A DNA stretch of 64,000 nucleotides from Rhodospirillaceae bacterium. Lineage in GTDB: Bacteria; Pseudomonadota; Alphaproteobacteria; SP197. The DNA lies in contig PBNE01000012.1 of assembly GCA_002722885.1 (NCBI GenBank), positions 72,052 to 136,051 of the forward strand. The letters run 5' to 3'. How positions within the stretch are numbered: the first letter of the stretch is position 1; the number at the start of each line of letters is the position of its first letter. Shown here piece by piece: positions 53,289-62,701 of this stretch. A program made the translations under genes and the position numbers. The notes below the pieces were generated by a model, which ran no database searches, was not told the origin of the DNA, and was given only the letters and a program-made list of their open reading frames with translations.

Positions 53289-54173
53289 CTAGCGCACCGC
53301 GTCCTTGCGTCCGAGCAGGCCTTCAGGGCGCACAAGAAGCAAGATGATGACAAGGCTCAACGTGATAGATTCTCTAAAGGGCAGTAGGTTCTCCGGCAGG
53401 AAGGCGCGCAGGGCTACCTCGATAAAGGCCAGAACGAAACCGCCCACGACGGCTCCGGACAGGCTTCCCAGACCGCCGAGGACCACAGCAATGAAGGCCT
53501 TGAGCACGGGCAGGAATCCCATCAAAGGATCGACCGAGCCGCGTTGAGCCAACCAGAGCACGCCTGCCACGCCCGCAAGCAGGCCGGAAATGCCGAAGGC
53601 TGTGGCGATCACCGCATTGGCATTGATTCCCATCAGGCGCGTCACCGGGAAATCGAGTGCGGCCGCGCGCATGGCGATACCCAGGATTGATCGCTTCAGG
53701 AAGATCGTCAGCCCCAGAAGCAGCAGGGCCGTGCCCGTGATCGAAAGTGCCTGAATGACTCCGATGCTGATGCCGCCGAGATCGATGGCACCGATCATCC
53801 AGTTCGGGACCGGAATGGCCTTGGGTCGTGCTGAAATCAGGTTCTGAAACAGCATGTGGAGGATGGTGCTGACGGCAAAACTGGTCAGCAACATGGTTGC
53901 CGTGTTCGCATCACGGACGGGACGGAAGGCGACGCGTTCCATCAGAATGGCATCACCGGTCGCCGCCGCAATTCCCAAGGCAACAGCGATCGGGAACGGG
54001 ATACCGGCGCCAATGGCAAAGAAAATGGCGTAGCCCGTGATAGTCATCAGCTCGCCATGAGCAAAGTTGATCAGGCCCAGAACGCTGAACACCATCGCCA
54101 GGCCCAGGGCGAGCAAGGCATAGGTGCCGCCCAGTGCCAGCGCGTTGATGAACTGCTGGATGACGATATCCAT
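53289..54173 (-). CDS. livH: Branched-chain-type ABC transporter permease
   Basis: 294 residues, eight or so membrane helices, starting DIVIQQFINALALGGTYALL and containing GLINFAHGELMTITGYAIFF, the LivH hallmark, and VLGGLGSLSGAVVGGFVLAF, the cytoplasmic EAA-like loop that meets the ATPase. One half of the inner-membrane channel, with the LivM half of the fused gene. It lies 8 bases downstream of livF and 9 bases before the aminotransferase. Confidence 0.92.
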   Translation of the reverse strand: MDIVIQQFINALALGGTYALLALGLAMVFSVLGLINFAHGELMTITGYAIFFAIGAGIPFPIAVALGIAAATGDAILMERVAFRPVRDANTATMLLTSFAVSTILHMLFQNLISARPKAIPVPNWMIGAIDLGGISIGVIQALSITGTALLLLGLTIFLKRSILGIAMRAAALDFPVTRLMGINANAVIATAFGISGLLAGVAGVLWLAQRGSVDPLMGFLPVLKAFIAVVLGGLGSLSGAVVGGFVLAFIEVALRAFLPENLLPFRESITLSLVIILLLVRPEGLLGRKDAVR

Positions 54174-54181
54174 GGGCCCGC

Positions 54182-54907
54182 CTAGTGACCGCCCATATAG
54201 GCACGTTCGACATCGCCGGAACCGCGCAGGTCGGCTGCAGCGCCCGACAGAACCACCTCGCCCGTCGCTAGGACATAGCCGCGGTCGGCAATCTCCAGCG
54301 CCAGGTCAACATTCTGTTCGACAAGAAGAATGGTCGCGCCGCGTTCGCGCAGGCGCACAATGAGTTCATAAATCGTATCGACGATCTGGGGTGCCAGCCC
54401 CAGAGACGGCTCGTCCAGCAGGACGATCTTGGGCGACGACATCATCGCCCGTGCAATGGCCAGCATCTGCTGCTCGCCGCCAGATAGCGTACCGGCCAGC
54501 TGATCGTGGCGTTCGGCAAGAATGGGAAACAGCTCCAGCATGTCGCTGCGGGTGGTTTCGGCATCACCCTGTCCACGCCGGGATGCTGCGCCAATCGTGA
54601 GATTTTCGGCCACCATCAGGTTCGCGAACACGTGGCGGCCTTCCGGACAGAGAGTCATTCCCAGGCGGACGATCTTCTCCGGGGTACGTCCCGCGACATC
54701 ATCGCCGTCCAGGACAACCGTTCCGTCAGCAACAGGCACCAGGCCCATCACGGCATTGAGAGTCGAACTCTTCCCGGCGCCATTGGCGCCGAGAAGAGTC
54801 ACGATCTCGCCTTCGCGAACTTCCAGGCTCACATCCCGCACGGCGTCGATTGCGCCATAGCGGACCTTGAGCCCATCAATCACAAGAAGGGCGTCCGGGC
54901 TCGTCAC
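54182..54907 (-). CDS. livF: Branched-chain-type ABC transporter ATPase
   Basis: 241 residues: Walker A LLGANGAGKSSTLNAVMGLV, signature LAGTLSGGEQQMLAIARAMM, Walker B KIVLLDEPSLGLAP, H-loop ILLVEQNVDLALEIADRGYV. LivF-type energising subunit, partner of the LivG domain of the fused gene. Its ATG overlaps the binding-protein stop by four bases. Confidence 0.94.
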   Translation of the reverse strand: MTSPDALLVIDGLKVRYGAIDAVRDVSLEVREGEIVTLLGANGAGKSSTLNAVMGLVPVADGTVVLDGDDVAGRTPEKIVRLGMTLCPEGRHVFANLMVAENLTIGAASRRGQGDAETTRSDMLELFPILAERHDQLAGTLSGGEQQMLAIARAMMSSPKIVLLDEPSLGLAPQIVDTIYELIVRLRERGATILLVEQNVDLALEIADRGYVLATGEVVLSGAAADLRGSGDVERAYMGGH

Positions 54908-56076
54908 GGAGCCGGGATCATATCGATGTCGGGCGAGAAGTCGCCGACATGCACGCGATCACCATCAACCACCATGTTGAGCGCCACGACACGTACCGGA
55001 ACACGGCCCTGGCCCTTGTAGGTGATCAGACCAGTGGCGACCTCAACGTTCTCGAGGTTGTCCCAGGCATCCCGGATGGCCGGACCTTCGGTGGAACCGG
55101 CCGCTTCGATCGCCGCGGCGATGACCATCATGAGGTCATAGCCGGTGGCGGTGAAGACGGTGTCGTTGGGTTCGCCGTACTTCTCTTCATAGGCCATCTC
55201 GTAAGCCTCGAGCGGGCTGCCAGGCGAGGCAAAGCCGGCGTTCGAGAACACCACGCCTTCGGCCACGTCACCCAGACCGAACGTGGTCGGGCTGTCGATG
55301 CCGTCCGAACCCAGAACCGGTGTGTCGATACCGGCAGCGCGAAGCTGCTTGATGAAGGCCGGGAAGTCAGGCTCGTAGGCCGACGTCTGGATGACATCGG
55401 GCTGCGGATCCAGGCCCTTGATGTTCGTCACCTCGGCCGAGAAGTCCTGCTGGCCGGTGGCGTATTCACCCACTGCGACGATGTTGCCACCCATGTTCTC
55501 GAAGGCTTCACCAAAGTACTCCGGAAGCTTCTCGGTATAAGGCGTGTCACGCGAGAGCAGGATGTAGGCGTTTTGGTAGCCCTGTTCGCGGGCATATTGC
55601 GCAAGGACTGCACCCTGCAGGTTGTCGGCCGTGTAGTTCGAGAACATGTAGGGGCCCACGGCGGCCGGAAGCGTCGGCGTCGAAGCGCACGAGCTAGCAG
55701 CTGGGATCTCGGCGGCTTGGGCGACAACGCCCGAAGCTACGGCGGGATCAACATCGCAAGATACGATCATCGCAACAACGCCTTCATCGACCAGCTCCTG
55801 CGCGGCCACTGCCGACTGAGCGGTGTACGTGCGGGTGTCCTTGACGATGAGCTGGACCTCCATACCCAGGATGCCGCCGGACTCGTTGAGCTGATCAACG
55901 GCAAGCTGCACACCTTTCAGTGACGGCTGGTCGTAGGGTGCCAGATAGCCGGTGAAGCCGCCGGCGTATCCGATCTTGATTTCATGATGGCCGGCCTCGG
56001 TGTCACTGGACACGGCAAATGCGCCCGCCATCAGTGCCGCCGCTGCCGATATGGACAACAGTCTTGAGATTTTCAC
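54904..56076 (-). CDS. Periplasmic ligand-binding protein of the Liv transporter
   Basis: 390 residues. Signal peptide [20 protein letters not shown], then the type I binding fold: IKIGYAGGFTGYLAPYDQPS, LNESGGILGMEVQLIVKDTR, AASSCASTPTLPAAVGPYMF and GYDLMMVIAAAIEAAGSTEG. Ser/Thr-rich first contacts as in LivK, but the pocket residues do not reveal the ligand. It is unusual in lying inside the transporter operon, between the fused LivM/G and livF, with 4-nt overlaps on both sides, so its dosage relative to the channel would not be raised by a separate promoter. Confidence 0.9.
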   Translation of the reverse strand: MKISRLLSISAAAALMAGAFAVSSDTEAGHHEIKIGYAGGFTGYLAPYDQPSLKGVQLAVDQLNESGGILGMEVQLIVKDTRTYTAQSAVAAQELVDEGVVAMIVSCDVDPAVASGVVAQAAEIPAASSCASTPTLPAAVGPYMFSNYTADNLQGAVLAQYAREQGYQNAYILLSRDTPYTEKLPEYFGEAFENMGGNIVAVGEYATGQQDFSAEVTNIKGLDPQPDVIQTSAYEPDFPAFIKQLRAAGIDTPVLGSDGIDSPTTFGLGDVAEGVVFSNAGFASPGSPLEAYEMAYEEKYGEPNDTVFTATGYDLMMVIAAAIEAAGSTEGPAIRDAWDNLENVEVATGLITYKGQGRVPVRVVALNMVVDGDRVHVGDFSPDIDMIPAP

Positions 56077-57947
56077 GGTTCTTCCCTCCCTTGGGTTGAT
56101 GGGGCAGCGGCCTTGCTGGCCGCCCGTCGTTTGCCCAGATAAGCCTCGATCACGACGGGGTCGGACTGGACCTTTCCCGGCGTTCCCTCAGCGATGACCT
56201 GGCCTTTGTTCAGCACAACAACACGGTCGCACAGACGCATGATCAGGCGCAGATCGTGATCCACGACCAGTAGGCCCAGGCCACGGCTCTCCCGGAGGCC
56301 GGCGAGAATGCCCAACAGATCGTCGGATTCGGTTTCGTTCATGCCCGCTGCCGGTTCATCCAGCAGCAGATAGCGCGGGTCCAGCGCGAGTGCGCGGGCG
56401 ATCTCGAGACGGCGTTGCAGTCCATACGCCAGCGTGTTGGCCCTTCGGTTCGCGTACTGTTCAATGCCCAGCTCCGCCATTAACGCACGCGAACGTGCAT
56501 CCATCTGACCTCCTGGCAGCCGCGTCCCGCTTGCTGCGAGCGCGGCTTTCACATTGTCGAGACAGGTCAGGTTCCCGAACAACCGAATGTTCTGGAAGGT
56601 CCGCCCCACCCTGTTGCGCGCAATCAGGTGCGCCGGCATGTGGGTGATGTCCTTACCGTCGAGATGCACGCCGCCGCCACTGCACTCCAGCGCTCCGGAA
56701 ATGCAGCCCAGCAGTGTCGTCTTGCCGGAGCCGTTAGGTCCGATAAGTCCGAGCGTTTCGCCGGGCCGCAGTTCCAGGTTGGCCTTGTCGACAGCACGCA
56801 GGCCACCGAACACCTTGGAGACGTCATCAACCTTGAGTTCGCCTTCGGGTGCCACTGCATGCACGTCCGGCACCGTGTTGTGCACGGATTCCTGCCGACC
56901 AAACCAGCGACGCCAGCCCCCCGCGATCTCTTCGATTTCCCAGTAGCCGAAGAGACCGTCTCGACGCCAGAACAGGACAGCCAAGATGGCCATGCTGAGA
57001 CCGATGTCAGTCAGGCCGAACACCGTAGGTTCCTGGAACCATGAGGCATTGATGTGTTCTTCGGTCCCGCGCAGGACTTCAATCAGCAGGGTCACGACGA
57101 TCGCACCGACCACTGCGCCGGACACACTCGACATCCCGCCGACAATCAGCATCACGAGAATCGCGAATGTGACCTGGAAGTAGAATTCCTTCGGAGAATA
57201 GACTCCGAGGTAGTGCGCCATCAGAACACCGGCGACAGCAGCGATTCCCGCACTGACCGTCCAGGCCAACAGGCGACGGCCTTGCGCATTCACCCCGACG
57301 GCACTCGCCGCGGGCTCGTCCTCACGGGCAGCACGCAGTTCGAGTCCCGACAGGGAATCCCGGAAAACACGAGCAATCAGCAAGGCAACGCCTGCAACGG
57401 CCAGGGCGATGGGAATGTCGATTGTCTTGGGCACACCGATCAATGCCTGGCTGCCGCGCGTCAAGTCGCGCGCACCCACGATCATCCCATAGACAATGAT
57501 AAGTAGGCCCAGGGTTGCAATCGCGGCCGAGGGACCTTCGAGCCGTGAAATGGGAATGCCGACGAGGAGCCCGACCAGGGTGACAACCGCTACGGCAATC
57601 AACCCGGCGACGAGAAAATGCATTTCTGTCTGCGCCAGCCAGGGCGGCAAGTCGCCAAGGAAGATCGCCTTTTGCGCAACAGGGATTGTCAGGAGACCGG
57701 TGATATGCGCGGAGAGCCCCATGAAGGCCGCATGGCCGAAGCTCAGAATGCCGGAGTTCCCGGTGAAGGTGCTGAACGCCAATACGGCAACGGTGAGAAC
57801 CAGATAGTGCGTCACCGTGCTTTGGGACGCGGTGCCGAGTGTTTGCCATGCCAACAGGGAGACCAGGGCAATAGGGATAAACAGCATCATGCCGCCAGCC
57901 ACCGCACCGGGTGCGACAAGGCGGCTCAACATGGCGATTGAACGCAC
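56073..57947 (-). CDS. Fused LivM permease - LivG ATPase
   Basis: 624 residues. Residues 1-~335 are a LivM permease with about nine helices ([40 protein letters not shown]). After a short linker, residues ~370-620 are a LivG ATPase: Walker [41 protein letters not shown], signature [20 protein letters not shown], Walker [12 protein letters not shown]. Such fusions are known in alphaproteobacteria. First gene of the ten-gene operon; GTG start at 57947 with GGAGAG some 10 bases before. The promoter must lie in the 153-base gap to the divergent rpiR-like gene. Confidence 0.92.
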   Translation of the reverse strand: MRSIAMLSRLVAPGAVAGGMMLFIPIALVSLLAWQTLGTASQSTVTHYLVLTVAVLAFSTFTGNSGILSFGHAAFMGLSAHITGLLTIPVAQKAIFLGDLPPWLAQTEMHFLVAGLIAVAVVTLVGLLVGIPISRLEGPSAAIATLGLLIIVYGMIVGARDLTRGSQALIGVPKTIDIPIALAVAGVALLIARVFRDSLSGLELRAAREDEPAASAVGVNAQGRRLLAWTVSAGIAAVAGVLMAHYLGVYSPKEFYFQVTFAILVMLIVGGMSSVSGAVVGAIVVTLLIEVLRGTEEHINASWFQEPTVFGLTDIGLSMAILAVLFWRRDGLFGYWEIEEIAGGWRRWFGRQESVHNTVPDVHAVAPEGELKVDDVSKVFGGLRAVDKANLELRPGETLGLIGPNGSGKTTLLGCISGALECSGGGVHLDGKDITHMPAHLIARNRVGRTFQNIRLFGNLTCLDNVKAALAASGTRLPGGQMDARSRALMAELGIEQYANRRANTLAYGLQRRLEIARALALDPRYLLLDEPAAGMNETESDDLLGILAGLRESRGLGLLVVDHDLRLIMRLCDRVVVLNKGQVIAEGTPGKVQSDPVVIEAYLGKRRAASKAAAPSTQGREEP

Positions 57948-58085
57948 AACTGGTAAGCTCTCCGCATGATCCCCCGTCGTCGTCGGCCCGGTCTTTGATC
58001 CGCCGTGACCTTCATCCGTCAGCTTAGGAACGCCGTTTGCGAAGCGTCAAGCATCTATTACAGAGTTGACCCAATCATCAGCGCT

Positions 58086-58101
58086 TGTAACGTTTGTTAC
58101 A
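58086..58101 (+). promoter_or_regulatory. Perfect inverted repeat at the regulator start codon
   Basis: TGTAAC-GTTT-GTTACA: two 6-bp arms with a 4-bp centre; the last base is the A of the ATG at 58101. TTGACC lies upstream at 58066-58071. The position suggests an operator by which the RpiR-type protein, or the effector system, controls its own gene and perhaps the divergent Liv operon. Confidence 0.45.
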
Positions 58102-59012
58102 TGAACGTCGAAACCGAGATCGTTCCTCACGAAATCACTCTTGGGGAACTCATCCAACAACGCACCGACCGACTCACGCCCTCGGAACGTCGTGTCGCCC
58201 GCGTTCTTTTCGCGACAAACTTGATGGCGGGTTTCGACACCGTTGCCGAACTTGCCGAACGTGCTCAGGTCAGTGGTCCTACTGTCGTCCGCTTTGCCAC
58301 GAAGCTCGGCTATGCCGGATACCCCGAGTTTCAGAAGGCCCTGCGCCACGATCTCCCGGACCGCATCGACTCCCCTCTTCGCCTCTACGCCAAGAGCACG
58401 CCCAATCCTGATGGCGACGAGATTCTTGAAACCGTCCGCGACGCCTTTGTCCGCGGTCTCGAAACGACCTTTGCCAATCTCCATCCTGCGGAATTCTCGT
58501 CGGTCGTCGCGCTGCTCTCCGACAAACGGCGCCCGGTCTGGATGACGGGTTGCCGCTTCACGCAGACCTGCGCCGAAATGCTCCAAGCGCATCTCTACCA
58601 ACTCAGGCCGCACTGCCATGTTATTGCCCACGGACCATCCGGCCGGGCCGATGCCCTGCTCGATGTCGCTCGACGCGATGTGCTTCTGATATTCGACATG
58701 CGTCGCTATCAGAAGGACACAATCGCCCTGACCCGTGCCGCCAAGGCGCGTGGGGCAACCATCGTCCTGGTCACCGACCCCTGGCTTTCACCGATCGCCG
58801 ACATTGCTGATCACGTCTTGACGGTGGACGTCGAAGCACCGTCTCCCTACGACTCAATGGTGCCCTGCGTGGCGCTGGTCGAAGGACTCGTGGCGGCCGT
58901 GGTCGCCAAGATGGGCAAGACAACCCGTCGCAGGATCGCGCATCTGGAGAGCCTGCGTGAAGGCTATACTTGGGATGACCAAGCTTTTTCGATCGAAGAG
59001 GAGGACACCTGA
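58101..59012 (+). CDS. RpiR/MurR-family transcriptional regulator
   Basis: 303 residues from the ATG at 58101. The N-terminal HTH is LTPSERRVARVLFATNLMAG, ELAERAQVSGPTVVRFATKL, GYAGYPEFQKALRHDL. The C-terminal SIS domain includes RPVWMTGCRFTQTCAEMLQA and RDVLLIFDMRRYQKDTIALT, normally binding a phosphosugar but in several catabolic RpiR proteins another ligand. The longer frame to 58005 lacks homology and overlaps the promoter region. Divergent from the ten-gene Liv operon and 3 bases before the GS-like gene, so it most likely regulates both. Confidence 0.88.
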   Translation: MNVETEIVPHEITLGELIQQRTDRLTPSERRVARVLFATNLMAGFDTVAELAERAQVSGPTVVRFATKLGYAGYPEFQKALRHDLPDRIDSPLRLYAKSTPNPDGDEILETVRDAFVRGLETTFANLHPAEFSSVVALLSDKRRPVWMTGCRFTQTCAEMLQAHLYQLRPHCHVIAHGPSGRADALLDVARRDVLLIFDMRRYQKDTIALTRAAKARGATIVLVTDPWLSPIADIADHVLTVDVEAPSPYDSMVPCVALVEGLVAAVVAKMGKTTRRRIAHLESLREGYTWDDQAFSIEEEDT

Positions 59013-59015
59013 GCC

Positions 59016-60328
59016 ATGTCGCACCGTGAACTGATCTATCTGGTCTGGAATGACCTTGTGGGGCTTTCGCGCACCCGCGGCGTTCCGGTTTCACAGTACG
59101 ACCGGCGAAAGGTCCACGGATTGGGCTGGGCCCTCGCCGGCCAGACCCTAACGCCCTTTGAAGACATCGCCCCGAATCCCTGGGGCCCCATGGATGAGGT
59201 TCGCCAGACGCCCGATGACAGCACTCGTCGGCGTATCGAGTTCGTCGACGACATGCCGGTGCTGCACATGGTGCTCTGTGACAGCCTGAATACCGACGGC
59301 ACACCCTGGGAGTGCTGCACGCGAAGTTTCCTGAAAAGTGCCCTCGACGATCTGAAATCGGAAACCGGCCTGACCCTCCACATCGCCTACGAGAACGAAT
59401 TCCTGCTCAGCGGCGAAGGTATGGCATGGGCCTGCCCCTTTTCTCTCGACTCCGTGCGGCGCGTCTCGCCCTTCACCGATCTGTGTGTCGGCGCGCTAAT
59501 GCATGCCAATGTCGGGCTCGAGACCTTCGAACCGGAGTATGGTGTCGGGCAATTCGAAGTGAGCTGCGGTCCCGAAGCCGGCCTGGCAGGCGCAGATCGC
59601 GCAATCATCACCCGTGAGGTCATTCGTGAAGCCGCCCGCCAGTTCGATCTGGAAGCCAGCTTCACGCCCAAACCCCCCCTGAAGCCGTGGACAACGGATG
59701 TCACCTTCACCTTAGTCTCTGGGATGACAAGGGTCATCCTGCGGCCTTCGACCCCGATGGCTCCGGCCAGATGAGCCCCGTAGCCGCGCAGTTCGTCGCA
59801 GGCGCCCAGCGGCATCTCGCAGCCCTGACAGCTCTGACGGCTCCCAGTCCCGTGTCCTATCTACGTCTGGGCCCACATCACTGGAGTTGCGGCTATGACG
59901 CGGTCGGCGTGCAGAACCGGGAGGCAGCAATACGCATCTGCCCCTCACCTATCGCCGATCCCAAGACGCGCGGCCACGCCTTCAACATCGAGTTTCGTTT
60001 CACCGATGCGACGGCTAGTCCCTATCTTGCGATCGGCGCCATTATCCGTGCCGGCCTCGAAGGTATTCGGGCGGAACTGCCTGCTCCGGCGATGGTCGAC
60101 GAGGATCCGGCAGAACTCTCCGATGCACGTCGTGCCGAGCTTGGGGTTAAGGAATTGCCGGGCTCACTTGATGCGGCCCTTGCTGCTTTTGAGGCCGACG
60201 AAACAGCCAGAAGCTGGTTCACACCTACGATGGTGGAGGCCTACACCTCGGTGAAACGGCTCGAAGCCGAAACCTTCAGTGCCGGCGATGCCGCAGCGAT
60301 GTGTGAGAGATACGCCCATGCCTACTGA
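59016..60328 (+). pseudogene. Glutamine-synthetase-like gamma-glutamyl ligase with one-base frameshift
   Basis: The first 224 codons (to ~59680) run ELIYLVWNDLVGLSRTRGVP ... LTLHIAYENEFLLSGEG and FEPEYGVGQFEVSCGPEAGL, matching type I/III GS-like ligases. After a C7 run at 59673-59679 the frame changes. The continuation VDNGCHLHLSLWDDKG, VSYLRLGPHHWSCGYDAVGV and NIEFRFTDATASPYLAIGAI reads on to 60328. Restoring C8 gives TPKPPPEAVDNGCHLHLSLW without a break, so one C is missing, by mutation or homopolymer error. The protein would ligate glutamate to an amine, as PuuA or GlnT-like enzymes do. Confidence 0.85.
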
Positions 60329-61463
60329 CGAGATTGCCATCGATATCCCGCTGATCGACCACCACTGCCACGGCGTGGTGCCGCAAGACCTCGATCAGAC
60401 AAAGTTCGAAGCACTGATGAGCGAGAGCTATCGGCCACCACCACCCGGCACGTCGCAATTCGACAAGCCCCTTGGTTTGATCGTTCGGCGCTTCTGCGCA
60501 CCCATGCTTGATCTGGAGCCCTTTTGTACCGGCGAAGAGTACGTCGAACGACGCAAGGTTCTGGGGGCCGAAGAGGTCAACCGGCGACTTCTGACAGCCT
60601 GCGGATTAAGTGACCTCGTTGTCGACACCGGACACAGAAGCGACTCCATCGCGGACGTCCCGATGATGGCTGATCTCGCGGGAAGGCCATCACACGAGGT
60701 GGTTCGCATCGAGGCTGTCGCCGAGCAGGTTGCGCGGACCGGCGTGAGCGCAGCCGAGTTTCCGCGGGCCTTCGCAGACGAGCTGGCCGAACGGGCGAAA
60801 ACCGCAGTCGGGCTGAAGACCATCGTGGCCTATCGTGTGACCTTTGACATCGATCAGACACCACCGACCAAGGATGAGATCGCCAAAGGCACCGATCGCT
60901 GGTTTAGCGCAAACATGTCGGCCGGCAAGGTGCGCCTGGGCGAGGTCGACGTCGTGCGTCACGGGCTCTGGGTCGGAGCGGAGCTCTGCCGCGACCTGAA
61001 GCTGCCGCTGCAGATCCACGTCGGCTTCGGTGACCCTGACATCTACATGCACGCCTGTGACCCGACCCATTTCACGGATTATCTGCGTGCCATGGAAGCA
61101 TGGGAGGTTAACTGCACCCTGCTCCACAACTATCCCTTCCAGCGTGAAGCGGCCTGGCTCGCCGAGATTTTTCAGAATGTCTACTACGACGTCGGCGTGA
61201 TCCTGAATTTCGCAGGGCCGCAGGCGGCCAGCATCATGGGCGAAGCACTGGAGATGGGCCCCTTTACCAAGCAGCTCTACAGCTCCGATGCTTTTGGCCT
61301 GACCGAGCTCTACTATCTCGGACAACTGCAGTTCCGCCGTGTCCTGAAACAGCAGCTCGATCGCTGGATTGCGGAAGATATGTGCAATGTGGCCGAGGCC
61401 GACCGGATTGTTGCCATGATTGCCACGCAAAACAGTCGCCGCATCTACTCACTTGGGGATTGA
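60318..61463 (+). CDS. Amidohydrolase (FluG N-terminal-domain type)
   Basis: 381 residues from the ATG at 60318, which overlaps the GS-like gene by 11 bases. Metal site IPLIDHHCHGVVPQD, LKLPLQIHVGFGDPDIYMHA, VNCTLLHNYPFQREAAWLAE and KQLYSSDAFGLTELYYLGQL are the TIM-barrel amidohydrolase-2 ligands. In fungal FluG and plant nodulin-GS proteins an amidohydrolase of this kind is fused to a GS-like ligase; here the two are adjacent separate genes, which supports a shared pathway in which a gamma-glutamyl amide or similar intermediate is hydrolysed. Confidence 0.83.
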   Translation: MPTDEIAIDIPLIDHHCHGVVPQDLDQTKFEALMSESYRPPPPGTSQFDKPLGLIVRRFCAPMLDLEPFCTGEEYVERRKVLGAEEVNRRLLTACGLSDLVVDTGHRSDSIADVPMMADLAGRPSHEVVRIEAVAEQVARTGVSAAEFPRAFADELAERAKTAVGLKTIVAYRVTFDIDQTPPTKDEIAKGTDRWFSANMSAGKVRLGEVDVVRHGLWVGAELCRDLKLPLQIHVGFGDPDIYMHACDPTHFTDYLRAMEAWEVNCTLLHNYPFQREAAWLAEIFQNVYYDVGVILNFAGPQAASIMGEALEMGPFTKQLYSSDAFGLTELYYLGQLQFRRVLKQQLDRWIAEDMCNVAEADRIVAMIATQNSRRIYSLGD

Positions 61464-61473
61464 CAGGGCAAAC

Positions 61474-62115
61474 ATGGCGCTTGTTCACATCAATCAGGCC
61501 ATCGATGCTCTCCTGGTCGTCGACATCCAGAATGACTTTTGTCCGGGTGGCGCATTGGCAGTCAGCGACGGCGATGCAGTCGTTCCTGTCGCAAACACTC
61601 TGATTGACCAATACGATCACGTGATCCTGACGCAGGACTAGCATCCGTCCGGCCACAGTTCCTTTGCGTCAGTTCATAAGGGTAAGGAGCTGTTCGGCTC
61701 TGTCACCATGCCCTATGGGGAACAAACCCTGTGGCCGGATCATTGTGTCCAGTCGAGCCACGGCGCCACATTTCACGCGCGTCTCAAAACAGACAAGGCC
61801 CGGATGGTCGTGCGCAAGGGAATGAAACCCGCCATCGATTCATATTCGGCGTTCTATGAGAACGATCGCGTCACCAGCACCGGCCTGTCGGGCTATCTTC
61901 GTAACCGCGGTGTGACACGCACCGGACTGGTGGGATTGGCGACCGATTTCTGCGTTTTTTACACTGCCATGGACGCGCGACGTGAGGGTTTCGATGTAAT
62001 TCTGGTGGAAGACGGCTGCCGCGCCATCGACCTCGACGGGTCACTCGCTGTGGCCATGAAGGCCATGACCGATGTCGGAGTCATGGTTGCGCTGGCAAGC
62101 GATCTTATGTCCTGA
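61474..62115 (+). pseudogene. pncA: Nicotinamidase/isochorismatase-family hydrolase with in-frame TAG
   Basis: Frame opens ALVHINQAIDALLVVDIQND (catalytic Asp ~17). Codon 56 is TAG (61639-61641) where PncA proteins have Trp in TQDWHP; the frame then continues HPSGHSSFASVHKGKELFG with the metal His, VVRKGMKPAIDSYSAF with the catalytic Lys and VGLATDFCVFYTAMDARREG with the nucleophile Cys. A single TGG-to-TAG change explains it. Family members deamidate nicotinamide; in this cluster an amide of the imported compound is also possible. It begins 10 bases after the amidohydrolase. Confidence 0.85.
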
Positions 62116-62121
62116 GTGGCT

Positions 62122-62652
62122 TCAGGCTGTGGGGTCTTTCGGCACGTAGGGAATAAGACGACGGATGGTAAAACCAACCACAAGGGCGAACAGACCACAC
62201 AGCGTCGTGTAGATCCCAACGTTCTGCCAACCGCGATCGGTTTCAGTCACCTCGTCGTAGATCTCCTCGTAAGTGATCTTTGTCCCTTCGTGATAAGGAT
62301 CATGCTCCAGCAGGCCCCAGATCATCAGAGTGCCATCAGTCGCAGCAGAGTTTGCTGCCTCGGCATCGATCAGCAGCTCGACGTCCCGAAAGATTCCGAG
62401 GCGATCACGGATCTCGACGTAGAGAGGAAACTTCGCGATGTAGGCGTAGCGCCGATCATCGTCCTGAAAGTGCAGGTACACGAGATCGGTGCCGTCCAAG
62501 GCTTTTTCCAGCCGGACTGACCTCAGGAAACCCTTGTACTCCACGAGCTCGGCGCGGGTCGGAACCTCGGGCTCGTTGACGAGGTACAACGTGGCCCCGA
62601 TCACTACGGTTATGAGACCCAGAAAGTAGAGCCATCCTGCAAACCAGCGCAT
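62122..62652 (-). CDS. Hypothetical protein with two membrane helices
   Basis: 176 residues. Helix 1 (FAGWLYFLGLITVVIGATLY) and helix 2 near the C-terminus (VGIYTTLCGLFALVVGFTIR) bracket a ~110-residue soluble domain, probably periplasmic, with mixed beta pattern (LVYLHFQDDDRRYAYIAKFP) and a Glu/Asp/Tyr-rich end (YHEGTKITYEEIYDEVTE). It has the look of a DUF3592-like membrane protein but I do not recognise it. Convergent with pncA, six bases apart. Confidence 0.6.
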   Translation of the reverse strand: MRWFAGWLYFLGLITVVIGATLYLVNEPEVPTRAELVEYKGFLRSVRLEKALDGTDLVYLHFQDDDRRYAYIAKFPLYVEIRDRLGIFRDVELLIDAEAANSAATDGTLMIWGLLEHDPYHEGTKITYEEIYDEVTETDRGWQNVGIYTTLCGLFALVVGFTIRRLIPYVPKDPTA

Positions 62653-62701
62653 CGATCAGCCTTTCCATTGGTCGGTCAGGCAGGGGCCTGACCTGGTGAT
62701 T

